A stretch of 64,000 nucleotides of DNA from Paroceanicella profunda (GTDB lineage: Bacteria; Pseudomonadota; Alphaproteobacteria; Rhodobacterales; Rhodobacteraceae). The notes under the pieces were generated by a model. That model saw only the letters and a program-made list of their open reading frames with translations. It ran no database searches and was not told the DNA's origin. The stretch covers positions 3,626,501 to 3,690,500 of the forward strand of contig NZ_CP040818.1 of the NCBI RefSeq assembly GCF_005887635.2. The letters run 5' to 3'. The position numbers and the translations under genes are program-made. Of the stretch, positions 51,591 to 60,810 are shown piece after piece (position 1 is the first letter of the stretch; each line of letters starts with the position of its first letter).

Positions 51591-51708
51591 CGGGATGACC
51601 CGCGTCCGCAAGGGCCTGTGCGGTCCCGTGGCCCGTTCCGCCTGCCCCCGTCACGATCCTGGTGCGGCCCGCCACGTCGGGGCCGTTCTGCGTCGTCCAT
51701 CCGGTCAT
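51590..51708 (-). pseudogene. Truncated SDR N-terminus
   Basis: From the ATG at 51708 the minus strand reads MTGWTTQNGPDVAGRTRIVT then GAGGTGHGTAQALADAG, the start of an SDR similar to the one at 38212 (MTRWTTS...VVTG). The Rossmann loop is degraded and the frame becomes Arg-rich at about 51600, where the decayed MBL gene begins on the other strand. Two truncated genes meet here. Confidence 0.65.
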
Positions 51709-51712
51709 CCGT

Positions 51713-52459
51713 TCAGCGCCCGTGTTCCGGCAGGAGATGCTGCGGTGCCGCAGAGACCCGGCTGATCCGGTACACGGAGGCAGGAGGCAGGTTCCGGAAC
51801 GTTCCCCCGATGCGCTTTGCGTCCAGGCCCAGACGGTCGAGCATCGGCCGGGGCACCGGGCAGCGCGGCCCGTAGGTGAACTGGTACAGCGCGGCTCCGG
51901 GGCGCAGGTGACGGAAGGTTCCGGTCAGGATGGCCATCACCGTGCGCGGCGGCATCGACAGCAAACCGAGGCCGCTGACGGCGGCGCCTGCCTTGCGGCC
52001 ACCGAAGAGCTGCTGCACCCGCAGGCGCTCCGCACTCATCTCCAGAACCTGCACCTGTGGAAACCGCGCCCTGAGCAATGATGCGAACCCGGCATCCAGT
52101 TCGATCAGGGTGAGTGCCTCCGGATCGAGGCCCCGCGCGATCAGCGCCTTGGTGAACACCCCGGTTCCCGGCCCGAGTTCGAGCACGGGGGCATGGTGCA
52201 TCCCGATCTCCGAGGTGATGAGAGCGGCCAGCGCCCCACCGGACGGGGCGATTGCGGCCACCCGCAGCGGCGCCGCCCTCCAGGAGCGCAGAAAGCGGAG
52301 CGTGTCGGAGGTCTCGGCGCATGTGTCGACGGCTTGCCCGCGCGGGCGCGCACGACAGCCGGACGCGCGCGCGCCGTGGCCTTCGGCAGTCGCCCCCGTC
52401 AGCTCCGGGTCGCCTTGCGCATCCGCCGCCCTGGTCCGACTTGTCCTGGGGTCAACCAT
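51713..52459 (-). CDS. Phospholipid N-methyltransferase-like SAM methyltransferase
   Basis: A 248-aa protein; after about 50 low-complexity residues comes FLRSWRAAPLRVAAIAPSGG, then the SAM motif VLELGPGTGVFTKAL, LIELDAGFASLLRARFP and SGLGLLSMPPRT, with YQFTYGPRCPV late. This is the PmtA-type phosphatidylethanolamine methyltransferase pattern, acting at the inner membrane. ATG at 52459 follows GGGGAGAG. It is divergent from the AraC gene at 52697. Confidence 0.85.
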   Translation of the reverse strand: MVDPRTSRTRAADAQGDPELTGATAEGHGARASGCRARPRGQAVDTCAETSDTLRFLRSWRAAPLRVAAIAPSGGALAALITSEIGMHHAPVLELGPGTGVFTKALIARGLDPEALTLIELDAGFASLLRARFPQVQVLEMSAERLRVQQLFGGRKAGAAVSGLGLLSMPPRTVMAILTGTFRHLRPGAALYQFTYGPRCPVPRPMLDRLGLDAKRIGGTFRNLPPASVYRISRVSAAPQHLLPEHGR

Positions 52460-52696
52460 GTCGGCTCTCCCCGGTCTGAAAGGGCGCACTCTTGTGCTGG
52501 CACGATGTCGGGGAGAGAGGGGGCACTGCAGTCATGGATGTTTCCCTGGGGTTGCTCGGATCGCCGAAAGATGGGGCCGGACAATCCGCATCCCTTGCCC
52601 GATCCGGGCGAAAACCTGCCTGAAACTCCGGGCGTCTGGTCAGCGCCGGTGGGACCGCCCATATTCGGTTCAGGGAAACTGACCGGGAGCGCGACC

Positions 52697-53599
52697 GTGA
52701 CATCCGACCTTGCAAAAGCCTTCTCCAGCTACGTCGCGGCGCATGGCGGGCCCGATGCGCTTTCGGTAACTCCTGTCGAAAACCTCTTCTTGATGTGCAG
52801 CACGAAGACGCGGCTGCCGTTTCGGAAGATGTACAGGCCCTCGCTCTGCATCGTGGCGCAAGGGGCCAAGAGGATCGAGGTGGCCGAAACGGTGCTGGAC
52901 TATCCCGCGGGCACCGCTCTCGCGATCAGCGTCGAGCTGCCGGGCTACGGGGGCGTGACGCAGGCCAGTTCCGAGGCGCCTTTCCTCGGCATGACGATCG
53001 AGTTCGACATGAACATGATCCGCGCCGTTCTGGACAAGCTGCCGGCGCCGCCGCCCGCCACCCCGGACGGCTCGGGGCTTTTCGTCGAACGGCTCAGCGA
53101 CGCCCAGCAGGATTGCATTGCCCGGCTGGTCCGGCTGCTCGGGATGCCGGAGGCGGTGCCGGTGCTCTACCCCGCCATCATGCAGGAACTCTACTATTGG
53201 CTGCTCGTCGGACCGAACGGCGGAGAGATCGCCAAGATGGTCCGGTCAGAGAGCCATACGCAGCGCATCGCCGACGCGATCTTTCACCTGCGCCGGGTTT
53301 TCCGGAGGTCGGTCAGGATCGAGGAACTGGCCGACGTCGCCTGCATGAGCCCCTCGTCCTTCCATCAGCACTTCAAGACGCTGACGTCGATGACGCCGCT
53401 CCAGTATCAGAAGCAGCTCCGCCTGATCGAGGCCCGGCGCCTGATGGTGATGGAGGCGGCGAACGTCACCAGAGCCGCCTTCGAGGTGGGATACGAAAGC
53501 CCGTCGCAGTTCAGCCGCGAGTATTCGCGCCTGTTCGGCAGCCCTCCGAAGCAGGATGCCATGACACTGCGCCCGCATCGCACCCAACTGGGGCTCTGA
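52697..53599 (+). CDS. AraC-family transcriptional regulator (AraC_N type)
   Basis: A 300-aa regulator. The N-terminal AraC_N domain shows FLMCSTKTRLPFRKMYRPSLCIVAQGAKRI and a GVTQASSEAPFLGM sheet. The C-terminal double HTH contains ADVACMSPSSFHQHFKTLT and RAAFEVGYESPSQFSREYSRLFG. GTG at 52697 follows GGGAG at ideal distance; the longer frame upstream is antisense to the methyltransferase. Regulators of this group often control neighbouring SDR or reductase genes. Confidence 0.88.
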   Translation: MTSDLAKAFSSYVAAHGGPDALSVTPVENLFLMCSTKTRLPFRKMYRPSLCIVAQGAKRIEVAETVLDYPAGTALAISVELPGYGGVTQASSEAPFLGMTIEFDMNMIRAVLDKLPAPPPATPDGSGLFVERLSDAQQDCIARLVRLLGMPEAVPVLYPAIMQELYYWLLVGPNGGEIAKMVRSESHTQRIADAIFHLRRVFRRSVRIEELADVACMSPSSFHQHFKTLTSMTPLQYQKQLRLIEARRLMVMEAANVTRAAFEVGYESPSQFSREYSRLFGSPPKQDAMTLRPHRTQLGL

Positions 53600-53665
53600 C
53601 AGCCGCAAGCGGGCGGTGCCGCGACGATCCGTGCATGCCTGCCCCGGGCCAGGCTCCGCCCGGGC

Positions 53666-54550
53666 CTATCGGGCTGCCTTCGCGAAGAAATCGACGAAGG
53701 CGCGCAGCGCCGGTGGCATGTGCCGGCGGCTCGGATAGTAGAGATGCCAGGCCGGAAGCCGGGGCGTGAACCTGTCCAGAACTCTCACCAGACGCCCCTC
53801 TCCAAGGGCGTTCTGCGCGTAGGGAAGCGCCACGCGGGCCAGGCCGGTTCCCCCCACGGCCGCCTCCACCGCGTGCCGGGCAGTGCTGACGGTCAGCCGG
53901 CCCCGTGGCACGATTGCGATGTCCTCGTCGCCTGCCCGGAACCGCCAGGGGAAGATCCTGCCGCTCGGGAAGCGGTGCCGGATGCACTCGAAATGCGTCA
54001 GGTCCTGTGGTGTGTCGGGCCGTCCCTCGCGCTCGAGATATGCCGGCGATCCGACAACGGCGTAGTCCTGCTCCGGCCCCAGCGGCAGCGCGATCATGTC
54101 TTGCGCCATCTCCAGCCCGAGCCGGATGCCGACATCGTAGCCCTCGGCGACGATATCGACATTGCTCGCATCCTCGAAGATCTCCACGGCGATGTCCGGA
54201 TAGCTGTGCAGGAACGCCGGCAGGTGCGGCACGATCAGCCAGTCGAGCGCAGGCGCGGGCGCGTTCACCCGCACCCGGCCCGAGGGGCGCCCGCCGAGCG
54301 AGCGGACTTCGTCGAGCGAGGCCCGGATGTCGGCCAGTGCCGGCATCAGACGACGCGCCAGCAGATCGCCGGCCTCCGTCGGGACCACGCTCCGCGTGGT
54401 CCGGTTGAAGAGCCGGACCTGAAGGTCTTCCTCCAGTGCGCGAATGGTCTGGCTGAGCGCGGAGCCGGTCAGCCCCCGTTCCCGCGCGGCAGCAACGAAG
54501 CTGCCGTGACGCACGACGGCGAGGAAGGATTCGAGATCGGTCTGGCGCAT
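53666..54550 (-). CDS. LysR-family transcriptional regulator
   Basis: A 294-aa LTTR starting MRQTDLESFLAVVRHGSFVA; HTH GLTGSALSQTIRALE, linker RTTRSVVPTEAG, effector domain with EGYDVGIRLGLEMAQDM and closing YYPSRRHMPPALRAFVD. It stops tail-to-tail with AraC and points away from the oxidoreductase operon at 55031, for which it is the best candidate regulator. Confidence 0.92.
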   Translation of the reverse strand: MRQTDLESFLAVVRHGSFVAAARERGLTGSALSQTIRALEEDLQVRLFNRTTRSVVPTEAGDLLARRLMPALADIRASLDEVRSLGGRPSGRVRVNAPAPALDWLIVPHLPAFLHSYPDIAVEIFEDASNVDIVAEGYDVGIRLGLEMAQDMIALPLGPEQDYAVVGSPAYLEREGRPDTPQDLTHFECIRHRFPSGRIFPWRFRAGDEDIAIVPRGRLTVSTARHAVEAAVGGTGLARVALPYAQNALGEGRLVRVLDRFTPRLPAWHLYYPSRRHMPPALRAFVDFFAKAAR

Positions 54551-55030
54551 GGCGACATTTAATTAGGGCTGCTTCACAGTCATCGTAGCAGAAGCCGTCT
54601 AATCTTTCCAATGGCCTGATCCCATTCTTGTCCGAGACCGGCAGAGACCCGGACACCGGCAGGAATGGAGAGACCATCGAAATGCTGCAGCATCGCACCG
54701 TCAGACGGACCTGGCCGCATGCCCCCGGGCCGGCACGGGCCGGCGAGCGGACCGCACCCGGTCACGCGACCGGCATGTGCCCGACCGGGGCCCGCCCTGG
54801 CGGACCCACGGAGGCGCGCGTGTCGATATCGCGGCTTTGGGCAGGTTTTTTGAAGCTTCAGGCATGTGCGTCCCCCCTGTCGCGCTCACACTATCGGAAC
54901 GGCAGCCCGGTCGGGGCCGGGCCGATGCCCACCCCGCCGGAGCGCGCCGTGCCACGGATCCGCCTGCTCCCCCCCCGGCGTGCCTCGGCACGGAGGATTT
55001 CCGCCCCCCGCTTCCGGAAAGGACAGCCCA
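54551..55030. other. Promoter-bearing gap between LysR and the cytochrome c operon
   Basis: 480 bases with no supported gene. The first 70 bases next to the LysR start are AT-rich (TTTAATTAGGGC, TCTAATCTTTCC) and are the likely divergent promoters and LTTR sites. From 54690 the DNA is extremely GC-rich with only shadow frames. Confidence 0.5.
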
Positions 55031-55441
55031 ATGATCCGATCGCCGCTTCGCCCGCCCGGCTGCCGTCACCCCCTCTGGTTCGGGGCCGCAACTGCCCTGC
55101 TCACAGCCCTTTCCTGCGCCCCGGCCGGCGCGCAGGGCGCGGAGGGCGAGCGCCTGTTCCGCCAGCGCTGCGCGGCCTGCCACAGCGTTGAGACCGGCGG
55201 GCGCGGCAGCGGCCCCTCCCTCGCCGGCGTTCTCGGGCGACGGGCCGGAACGCTCGGCGGGGCGCGCTACTCGCAGGCGATGCAGGGCGCCGGTCTGGTC
55301 TGGGATGCGGAGACGCTGGACGCCTTTCTGCAAAACCCCCGCGACACCGTCCCCGGCACGAGGATGGCGGTGCGCATTCCCGACCCGGAACAGCGCGCGG
55401 CGATCATCTCCTTCCTTCGGGACGCCGGCGCCGGCGGCTGA
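55031..55441 (+). CDS. Periplasmic class I cytochrome c
   Basis: A 136-aa protein with signal peptide ([20 protein letters not shown]) and one haem site CAACH near residue 48, a [13 protein letters not shown] loop and axial Met in PGTRMAV. It heads an operon with [2Fe-2S] and molybdopterin subunits and should pass electrons from that dehydrogenase to the respiratory chain. AAAGGA precedes the ATG at 55031. Confidence 0.9.
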   Translation: MIRSPLRPPGCRHPLWFGAATALLTALSCAPAGAQGAEGERLFRQRCAACHSVETGGRGSGPSLAGVLGRRAGTLGGARYSQAMQGAGLVWDAETLDAFLQNPRDTVPGTRMAVRIPDPEQRAAIISFLRDAGAGG

Positions 55442-55484
55442 TTTTCGCAAGTCACGACAGCAACATGCACGACAAGGAGCCACC

Positions 55485-55937
55485 ATGGTCACTCTCAACC
55501 TGAACGGCCGGGCGATCGACCTGAAAGCCGACCCCGACACGCCGCTGCTCTGGGCGCTGCGGGACGAGCTGAAACTGAAGGGCACGCGCTACGGCTGCGG
55601 TGCCGGGATGTGCGGCGCCTGCACCATCCATGTCGACGGGCAGGCGACCTTCGCCTGCCAGATGACCATCGGCGACGCCGAGGGCAGCGAGATCACCACC
55701 ATCGAGGGCCTCTCGGAGACGGGCGATCACGCCGTGCAACAGGCCTGGATCGCCGAACAGGTGCCCCAGTGCGGATATTGCCAGTCAGGCCAGATCATGC
55801 GGGCCGCCGCCCTGCTTGCGCGCAATCCCCGGCCCAGCCGACAGGAGATCATCGACGAGATGTCGGCCAACCTGTGCCGCTGCGGCACCTATCCCCGCAT
55901 CATCCGCGCCATCGAGCGCGCCGCCCGGGAGAGCTGA
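55485..55937 (+). CDS. [2Fe-2S] subunit of a molybdenum hydroxylase (IorA-like)
   Basis: A 150-aa protein with the plant-type cluster [15 protein letters not shown]...C near residues 38-60 and the second cluster [10 protein letters not shown] with CRCGTY near 100-140, the exact small-subunit layout of xanthine-dehydrogenase-family enzymes. ATG at 55485 follows AAGGAG. Stop is 3 bases before the large subunit. Confidence 0.95.
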   Translation: MVTLNLNGRAIDLKADPDTPLLWALRDELKLKGTRYGCGAGMCGACTIHVDGQATFACQMTIGDAEGSEITTIEGLSETGDHAVQQAWIAEQVPQCGYCQSGQIMRAAALLARNPRPSRQEIIDEMSANLCRCGTYPRIIRAIERAARES

Positions 55938-55940
55938 TCG

Positions 55941-58121
55941 ATGATCCCTCACACCACGCATCCCACACGCCGCGGCTTCCTGAAGGGCTCCGGCGCCCTG
56001 TCCTTCGCCCTGCTGGCCACCGGCGGCGCCGCCGTGCTTCCCTCGGAAACCGAGGCACGGCACCTGCCCGATGGCCGGGTCACCGCATGGGTGACGATCA
56101 CGGCCGACAACCGCATGACGATCCTGTTCGGCTCGGCCGAGATGGGTCAGGGGGTGAGCACCTCGCTGCCCATGATCGTCGCGGAGGAGCTGGATGCTGA
56201 CTGGTCGACGGTCGCCTCGGAGCAGGTCAGCACGGATCCCGAGCGGGTCTACGGCAATCCCATGATGGGCGGCGTCCTCTTTGCGGCGGGAAGTTCGTCG
56301 GTCGAGGGCTACTTCACCCATCTGCGGCAGGCCGGGGCACAGGCCCGCCAGATCCTGATCCGGATCGCCGCCGCACACTGGGATGTCCCCGCCGAGGAGA
56401 TCACCACCCGGCAGAGCACGGTCGCACATGGCCCGAGCGGCGCGTCGATGACCTACGGCGAGGTCGCGGCCCTCCCGGACCCGGCCTGGCCCACCGGCGA
56501 GATGCCGGAGCCCGAGCTGAAGGCGCGCGCCGACTGGACCATCATGGGCACCGATGTCGCGCGGCTCGACAGTCCCGGCAAGACGACCGGGGCGCCGGTC
56601 TATTCGATCGACGTGGATCTGCCCGGCATGCTCCACGCGGCACTGCTGCTGGCACCGGTCGAGGGCGAGACGCCGACCCTGAACTCCGACACCGCCACGC
56701 GTGCGGTCGAGGGCGTGGTGGATGTCATCGTGATGGACCATGCCGTGGCGGTGCTGGCGCAGCATTTCCCGGCAGCCCTTGCGGGGCGCGATGCACTGGA
56801 CGTCCGCTGGACCGAGACCTCGCCCTTCCGCAAGGCCAACAGCGCCGACGAGCTGGTCGCCCTGGCCCGGTCCGCCGACGACATGTCCGCCGACGCCGTG
56901 GTCTGGGAAAGCCGCGGCGACGGTCCGGCGGATTTCACCTCCGCCGAGGCGGTGACCGGCACCTACACGACGGAACATGTCTACCACGCGCAGATGGAAC
57001 CGCTGAACGCCGTCGCCTCGGTCGATGCCGACGGAATGGGGGCGGAGATCTGGCTCGGCACGCAAAGCCAGACCGTCTCGATCATGGTCGCGGCCGCCGT
57101 TCTGGGCACCACGCCGGAGCGCATCCGCTTCCACGCGATGCAGATGGGCGGCGCCTTCGGACGACGCACGGTGTTCGCCCGCGAGCAGATGCGCGACGCA
57201 CTGCTGCTGTCGAAGGCGACGGGACACCCGGTAAAGGTGATCTGGACGCGCGAGGATGATGTCAGGAACGGATGGCTCCGCCCGGCGACGGTGCAGCGTC
57301 TCGACGCGGTGCTCGATGCCGGGGGCTACCCCACCGCCCTGCGCCACCGGGTTGCCTCGCCCTCGATCTTCCAGTTCGCCATGCCCGACCGCTGGAACCC
57401 GGAGACCCGCCGCGACCTCCTCGTGATGGAAGGCGCCGAGAGCAGCGACTACGACTTCGGCACCTTCCAGGCCGAACATGTGCTGGTGCCGCGGCAATCG
57501 CGCCTCTCCGCCTGGCGCGGCATCGGCTGGGCGCCCAACTGCTTCGCCCGCGAGTGCTTTCTGGACGAACTGGCCGAACGCGCCGGTGTCGATCCCGTCA
57601 GCTACCGGCGCAGGCTGCTCGCCGGGTCGCCAAGGGCGCTGGCCGTTCTCGATGCGGCGGTGGAGATGTCGGGCTTCGGCAACGCCCCCGAGGGGCGGGC
57701 CCACGGGCTGGCCTTCGCGGGCTACAAGAAAACCCTGGCGGCAGGCGTGGCGGAAGTGTCCCACGAGGGCGAGAGGCTGCGCGTTCACCGCTTCTGGGCT
57801 GCGATAGACCCCGGCATTGTCATCCATCCGCAGGCATATCGCGCCCAGGTCGAGGGCGGCATCATGTTCGGCCTCTCGAGCGTGCTGCGGGAACGTTCGA
57901 CCTTCACCAACGGGCAGATCGACCAGAGCAACTTCTATGACTACGAGCCGATCCGGATTTCGGACATCCCGGACATCGAGGTGCGGTTTGTCGAGTCAGG
58001 CGAGCCGCCGAGCGGAGGCGGCGAAATCGGCGTGCCGATGACGGCACCCGCCATCTCGAACGCCTTCCGCAGGCTGACGGGAGAGGCCCGCAGGCGCCTG
58101 CCCTTCGTCACGGGAGCCTAG
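55941..58121 (+). CDS. Molybdopterin-binding subunit, isoquinoline 1-oxidoreductase type (IorB-like)
   Basis: A 726-aa protein with a Tat signal (TRRGFLKGSGALSFALLATGG), so the holoenzyme is periplasmic. Cofactor motifs: GSAEMGQGVSTSLPMIVAEE, MQMGGAFGRRTVF, RGIGWAPNCFARECFLDELA, and the catalytic Glu in GGGEIGVPMTAPA. This two-subunit type lacks a FAD subunit and uses cytochrome c, encoded upstream. Substrate could be an aldehyde or N-heterocycle; not decidable here. Confidence 0.92.
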   Translation: MIPHTTHPTRRGFLKGSGALSFALLATGGAAVLPSETEARHLPDGRVTAWVTITADNRMTILFGSAEMGQGVSTSLPMIVAEELDADWSTVASEQVSTDPERVYGNPMMGGVLFAAGSSSVEGYFTHLRQAGAQARQILIRIAAAHWDVPAEEITTRQSTVAHGPSGASMTYGEVAALPDPAWPTGEMPEPELKARADWTIMGTDVARLDSPGKTTGAPVYSIDVDLPGMLHAALLLAPVEGETPTLNSDTATRAVEGVVDVIVMDHAVAVLAQHFPAALAGRDALDVRWTETSPFRKANSADELVALARSADDMSADAVVWESRGDGPADFTSAEAVTGTYTTEHVYHAQMEPLNAVASVDADGMGAEIWLGTQSQTVSIMVAAAVLGTTPERIRFHAMQMGGAFGRRTVFAREQMRDALLLSKATGHPVKVIWTREDDVRNGWLRPATVQRLDAVLDAGGYPTALRHRVASPSIFQFAMPDRWNPETRRDLLVMEGAESSDYDFGTFQAEHVLVPRQSRLSAWRGIGWAPNCFARECFLDELAERAGVDPVSYRRRLLAGSPRALAVLDAAVEMSGFGNAPEGRAHGLAFAGYKKTLAAGVAEVSHEGERLRVHRFWAAIDPGIVIHPQAYRAQVEGGIMFGLSSVLRERSTFTNGQIDQSNFYDYEPIRISDIPDIEVRFVESGEPPSGGGEIGVPMTAPAISNAFRRLTGEARRRLPFVTGA

Positions 58122-58144
58122 GCGAACCGGCCTGCAGGCGGCCC

Positions 58145-58176
58145 CGGTGCTGGTCCCCCTACCCGGACCAGCACCG
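58145..58176 (+). terminator. Hairpin terminator of the oxidoreductase operon
   Basis: CGGTGCTGGTCC (58145-58156) and GGACCAGCACCG (58165-58176) form a perfect 12-bp stem with an 8-base loop, 23 bases past the large-subunit stop. There is no U-run. The rest of the gap to 58447 holds no supported gene. Confidence 0.65.
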
Positions 58177-58447
58177 CCACCGGAGGCAGGCCTGCTGCTC
58201 CGCGCCCAGGGCCGGACCGCGGACTCCCGGCCTTGGGACGGATCGCTGCCACGGGGGTGCTCCTCTCGCCGCGCTTCAGCCTGAACGCCTTCCGCGCCGC
58301 CGTAGTCTTCGGTGCCTTCATCCGAATCCGCTGCTCCAGCCAGGGAACCTCAGCGGACGGCCCCTTCTTCAAACCATCCGGTTCCCGGGGGGGCAGAGCA
58401 AGGTCCGAAGCCGGTCCGGCGCAGGCGCAGGACCGGCAGCACCGGTG

Positions 58448-59161
58448 CTAGAACGCGGACCTGCCGATCGAGGCGCCCCCATCGACGTGCAGCGTCTGCC
58501 CGGTGACGAAGGCGGCATCGTCCGAGAGGAGATATTCGATCGCGGCCGCCAGTTCATCGGGGCGAGCGAACCGTCTCATGGGAACGCCGGAGAGGTAGCG
58601 GGCTTCGCCGTCGCTTCCAACCGGGTTGTTGGCCCGGAACAGCTCCGTTTCGGTCGGCCCGGGCGAGACGGCGTTGACGGTGATCCCGGTCGGGGCGAGT
58701 TCGAGCGCCCAGCTGCGCGTGAAGCTCACGAGGGCGGCCTTGGCGGCGGCGTAGCTCGTGCGTTCGACACTGCCCAGAACGGTGAGGCTGGACACATTGA
58801 CGACACGCCCCCAGCCGCGGCTGCGCATGCCGGGCAATGCCGCCTGCACGGCCACCAGAGCGGGATGCAGGTTGACGCGCATCACCTCTTCCAGGGTCTC
58901 GACGGCGATATCGCCGAGCGGCGCCGCCCGGACCAGCCCGACGTTGTTGATCACGCCGTCCACATTGCTGTCCCTGACGATCCTGGCCAGATCCTCGTTG
59001 GCGGCGCGATCCGAGAGATCGAGCGCATGGAGCGGGCCCGGGAAGGTTCCGGTCGGGTTGCGGGCAATGCCGATGACGCCGTGGCCGCGGGCGGCAAGTC
59101 GGTGAGCGAGGGCGAGACCGATGCCCTTGCTGGCGCCGGTGATCAGGAATGTTCTCTTCAT
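58448..59161 (-). CDS. SDR-family oxidoreductase
   Basis: A 237-aa classical SDR: ITGASKGIGLALA, NNVGLVRAAP, NVSSLTVLGSVERTSYAAAKAAL with Tyr-Lys, and GQTLHVDGGASIG at the end. ATG at 59161 follows GAGGAG. It is the last gene of a minus-strand run from 61440 (GST, hydratase, peroxiredoxin, SDR) that looks like one operon under the LysR at 61548. Confidence 0.92.
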   Translation of the reverse strand: MKRTFLITGASKGIGLALAHRLAARGHGVIGIARNPTGTFPGPLHALDLSDRAANEDLARIVRDSNVDGVINNVGLVRAAPLGDIAVETLEEVMRVNLHPALVAVQAALPGMRSRGWGRVVNVSSLTVLGSVERTSYAAAKAALVSFTRSWALELAPTGITVNAVSPGPTETELFRANNPVGSDGEARYLSGVPMRRFARPDELAAAIEYLLSDDAAFVTGQTLHVDGGASIGRSAF

Positions 59162-59218
59162 CGGACAGCTCCTCTGGCCCTGCCCCCGGGGAAGCAGGGC
59201 CGTCATGGGGGGAAGGGA

Positions 59219-59905
59219 TCAGGCGGCGCGGCCTGACGCGAGGCGGAGGGCCGGAAGCATGTCTTCCGGTTCCGGACGGCGCGTGTAGTCTGGGTTCACC
59301 TCGGCATAGAGGATCACGCCATCCTGGCCGACGACGTAGCGGGCGGGCATCGGCAGCGTCCAGCTCGGATCGCCGTTGAAGGCCGGCAGGTCGTTCTTCA
59401 GCGACTTGTAGAGCTCGACCAGGTAATCCTGCATCTCGAAGCGCAGGCCGAAGGCCGCGGCCACGTCGTTATGCGGGTCCGACAGGATCGGGAAGGTCAG
59501 GTTGTTCTGGCGCAGCGACTTGCGGCTGTTGACCGGGTTCTGCGGCGAGATGGCGACAAGCTGCGCGCCCAGCGCCTCGAACTGCGGCAACGCTTCCTGC
59601 AGCGCCTGCAGTTCCATGTTGCAATAGGGGCACCAGACGCCGCGGTAGAAGCTGATCACCAGCGGGCCCTGCGCCAGAAGATCGGCGGAGGAAACCGTCT
59701 TGCCCTCGGGATCGGCGAGGCTGAAGGCCGGCAGCGTGTCGCCCGCCTTCAGCGCCTTCTGGGCGGCACCCGAGGCGATCAGCTCGGCGGTGGCGCGGTT
59801 CATGGTCTCGATGACGGAATGGGGCACGTTGAACGGCGGCTTGCCGGCCTGGAAATCGGCCTTGAAGGCATCGAGCTTGGATTGGAGTGTCATGGCTTTG
59901 CTCAT
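59219..59905 (-). CDS. Peroxiredoxin-like AhpC/TSA-family protein
   Basis: A 228-aa protein with ALKAGDTLPAFSLADPEGKTV and ISFYRGVWCPYCNMELQALQ; both cysteines sit in WCPYC. It reduces peroxides in the cytoplasm, likely as a two-Cys or thioredoxin-like enzyme. Start MSKAMTLQ at 59905; a second ATG lies 4 codons on. Adjacent to SDR, hydratase and GST genes, suggesting an oxidative or electrophile stress operon. Confidence 0.9.
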   Translation of the reverse strand: MSKAMTLQSKLDAFKADFQAGKPPFNVPHSVIETMNRATAELIASGAAQKALKAGDTLPAFSLADPEGKTVSSADLLAQGPLVISFYRGVWCPYCNMELQALQEALPQFEALGAQLVAISPQNPVNSRKSLRQNNLTFPILSDPHNDVAAAFGLRFEMQDYLVELYKSLKNDLPAFNGDPSWTLPMPARYVVGQDGVILYAEVNPDYTRRPEPEDMLPALRLASGRAA

Positions 59906-59967
59906 CTTTTCTGAACGGGGAGACGTGCCGGGCGTCGCGCCGAAGCCCGGCGGGTGGAGGGGAGCGG

Positions 59968-60738
59968 TCAGCCGTCGGCTGCCATCGTGCGGGCCACTTC
60001 GGCGGCGCTGATGCCTTCCAGCGCCAGGCCGTAGCCGACACCTTCATCGATGATACGGCGCAGCTTCTGCGTCAGGGCAATGCGGGTGTAGCGGCTGGTG
60101 AGGGGCGGAAGCGCCGCCAGGCCTTCGGCGATCTCCCGCGCACGGGAGAGCAGCTTTTCGGCGGGCACGATCTCGTTGACGACGCCCCAGTCCCTGGCGG
60201 TTGCCGCATCGAGCACCTGGCGGGTCAGGATGAAATACCGGCCGCGAATGCTGCCGATCACTTCCGGCCAGAGCAGGTTGACGCCGTCGCCGGGCACGAT
60301 GCCGAAGTCGAAATGCGGCTTGTCCTGGAACACGGTTTCCGGGGTGGCGAGGATGATGTCGGTCAGCAGCGCATATTCGGAATGCAGGAGGACCGGACCG
60401 TTCAGCGCGGTGATCATCGGCACTTCGATGTCGAGGATGTTCATGAGGACCTTCTTGCCCTCGCGATAGATCTTGTCGTAGCCCAGCGGCGAGAAGAAAT
60501 CGAAGCCCTCGGGGCTGATCGCATCCATGAAGGCATCGCCCGAGCCGGTGAGGATGACGACGCGGTTGTCGGCGTCCGAGCCGACCTGATGGAACAGCTC
60601 GACGAACTGCTCATGCGTGTGGCCGTTGAAGACGAGCTTGCCGCCGTCGGTGTGGAAGGCGATTTCGAGGACACCGCTCGGCGAGCGCGTCAGCCGGGCA
60701 TTCGGGAAGCTGTTCTTGTAGGTATCGAAGCGGGACAT
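59968..60738 (-). CDS. Enoyl-CoA hydratase/isomerase family protein
   Basis: A 256-aa crotonase-fold protein: NRVVILTGSGDAFMDAIS, VPMITALNGPVLLHSEYALLTDIILAT, FGIVPGDGVNLLWPEVIGSIRGRYFILT. The catalytic Glu positions are not at the typical places, so it may be a hydrolase or isomerase rather than a classic hydratase. ATG at 60738 follows AGGAG. Confidence 0.87.
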   Translation of the reverse strand: MSRFDTYKNSFPNARLTRSPSGVLEIAFHTDGGKLVFNGHTHEQFVELFHQVGSDADNRVVILTGSGDAFMDAISPEGFDFFSPLGYDKIYREGKKVLMNILDIEVPMITALNGPVLLHSEYALLTDIILATPETVFQDKPHFDFGIVPGDGVNLLWPEVIGSIRGRYFILTRQVLDAATARDWGVVNEIVPAEKLLSRAREIAEGLAALPPLTSRYTRIALTQKLRRIIDEGVGYGLALEGISAAEVARTMAADG

Positions 60739-60810
60739 GGGGATACTCCTGTGTGGTGGTCGGGTTTCAGGGCCGGAACGGAAGAGGATGCGGGACAGGA
60801 AGCGCACGGG

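Noticed and set aside
55785..57827. 680-codon minus-strand open frame
   Set aside because: Antisense shadow of the molybdopterin subunit, His/Arg/Gly-rich with no family motif.
58118..58372. 84-codon minus-strand frame
   Set aside because: Basic, low complexity, overlaps the operon terminator hairpin and has no ribosome site.
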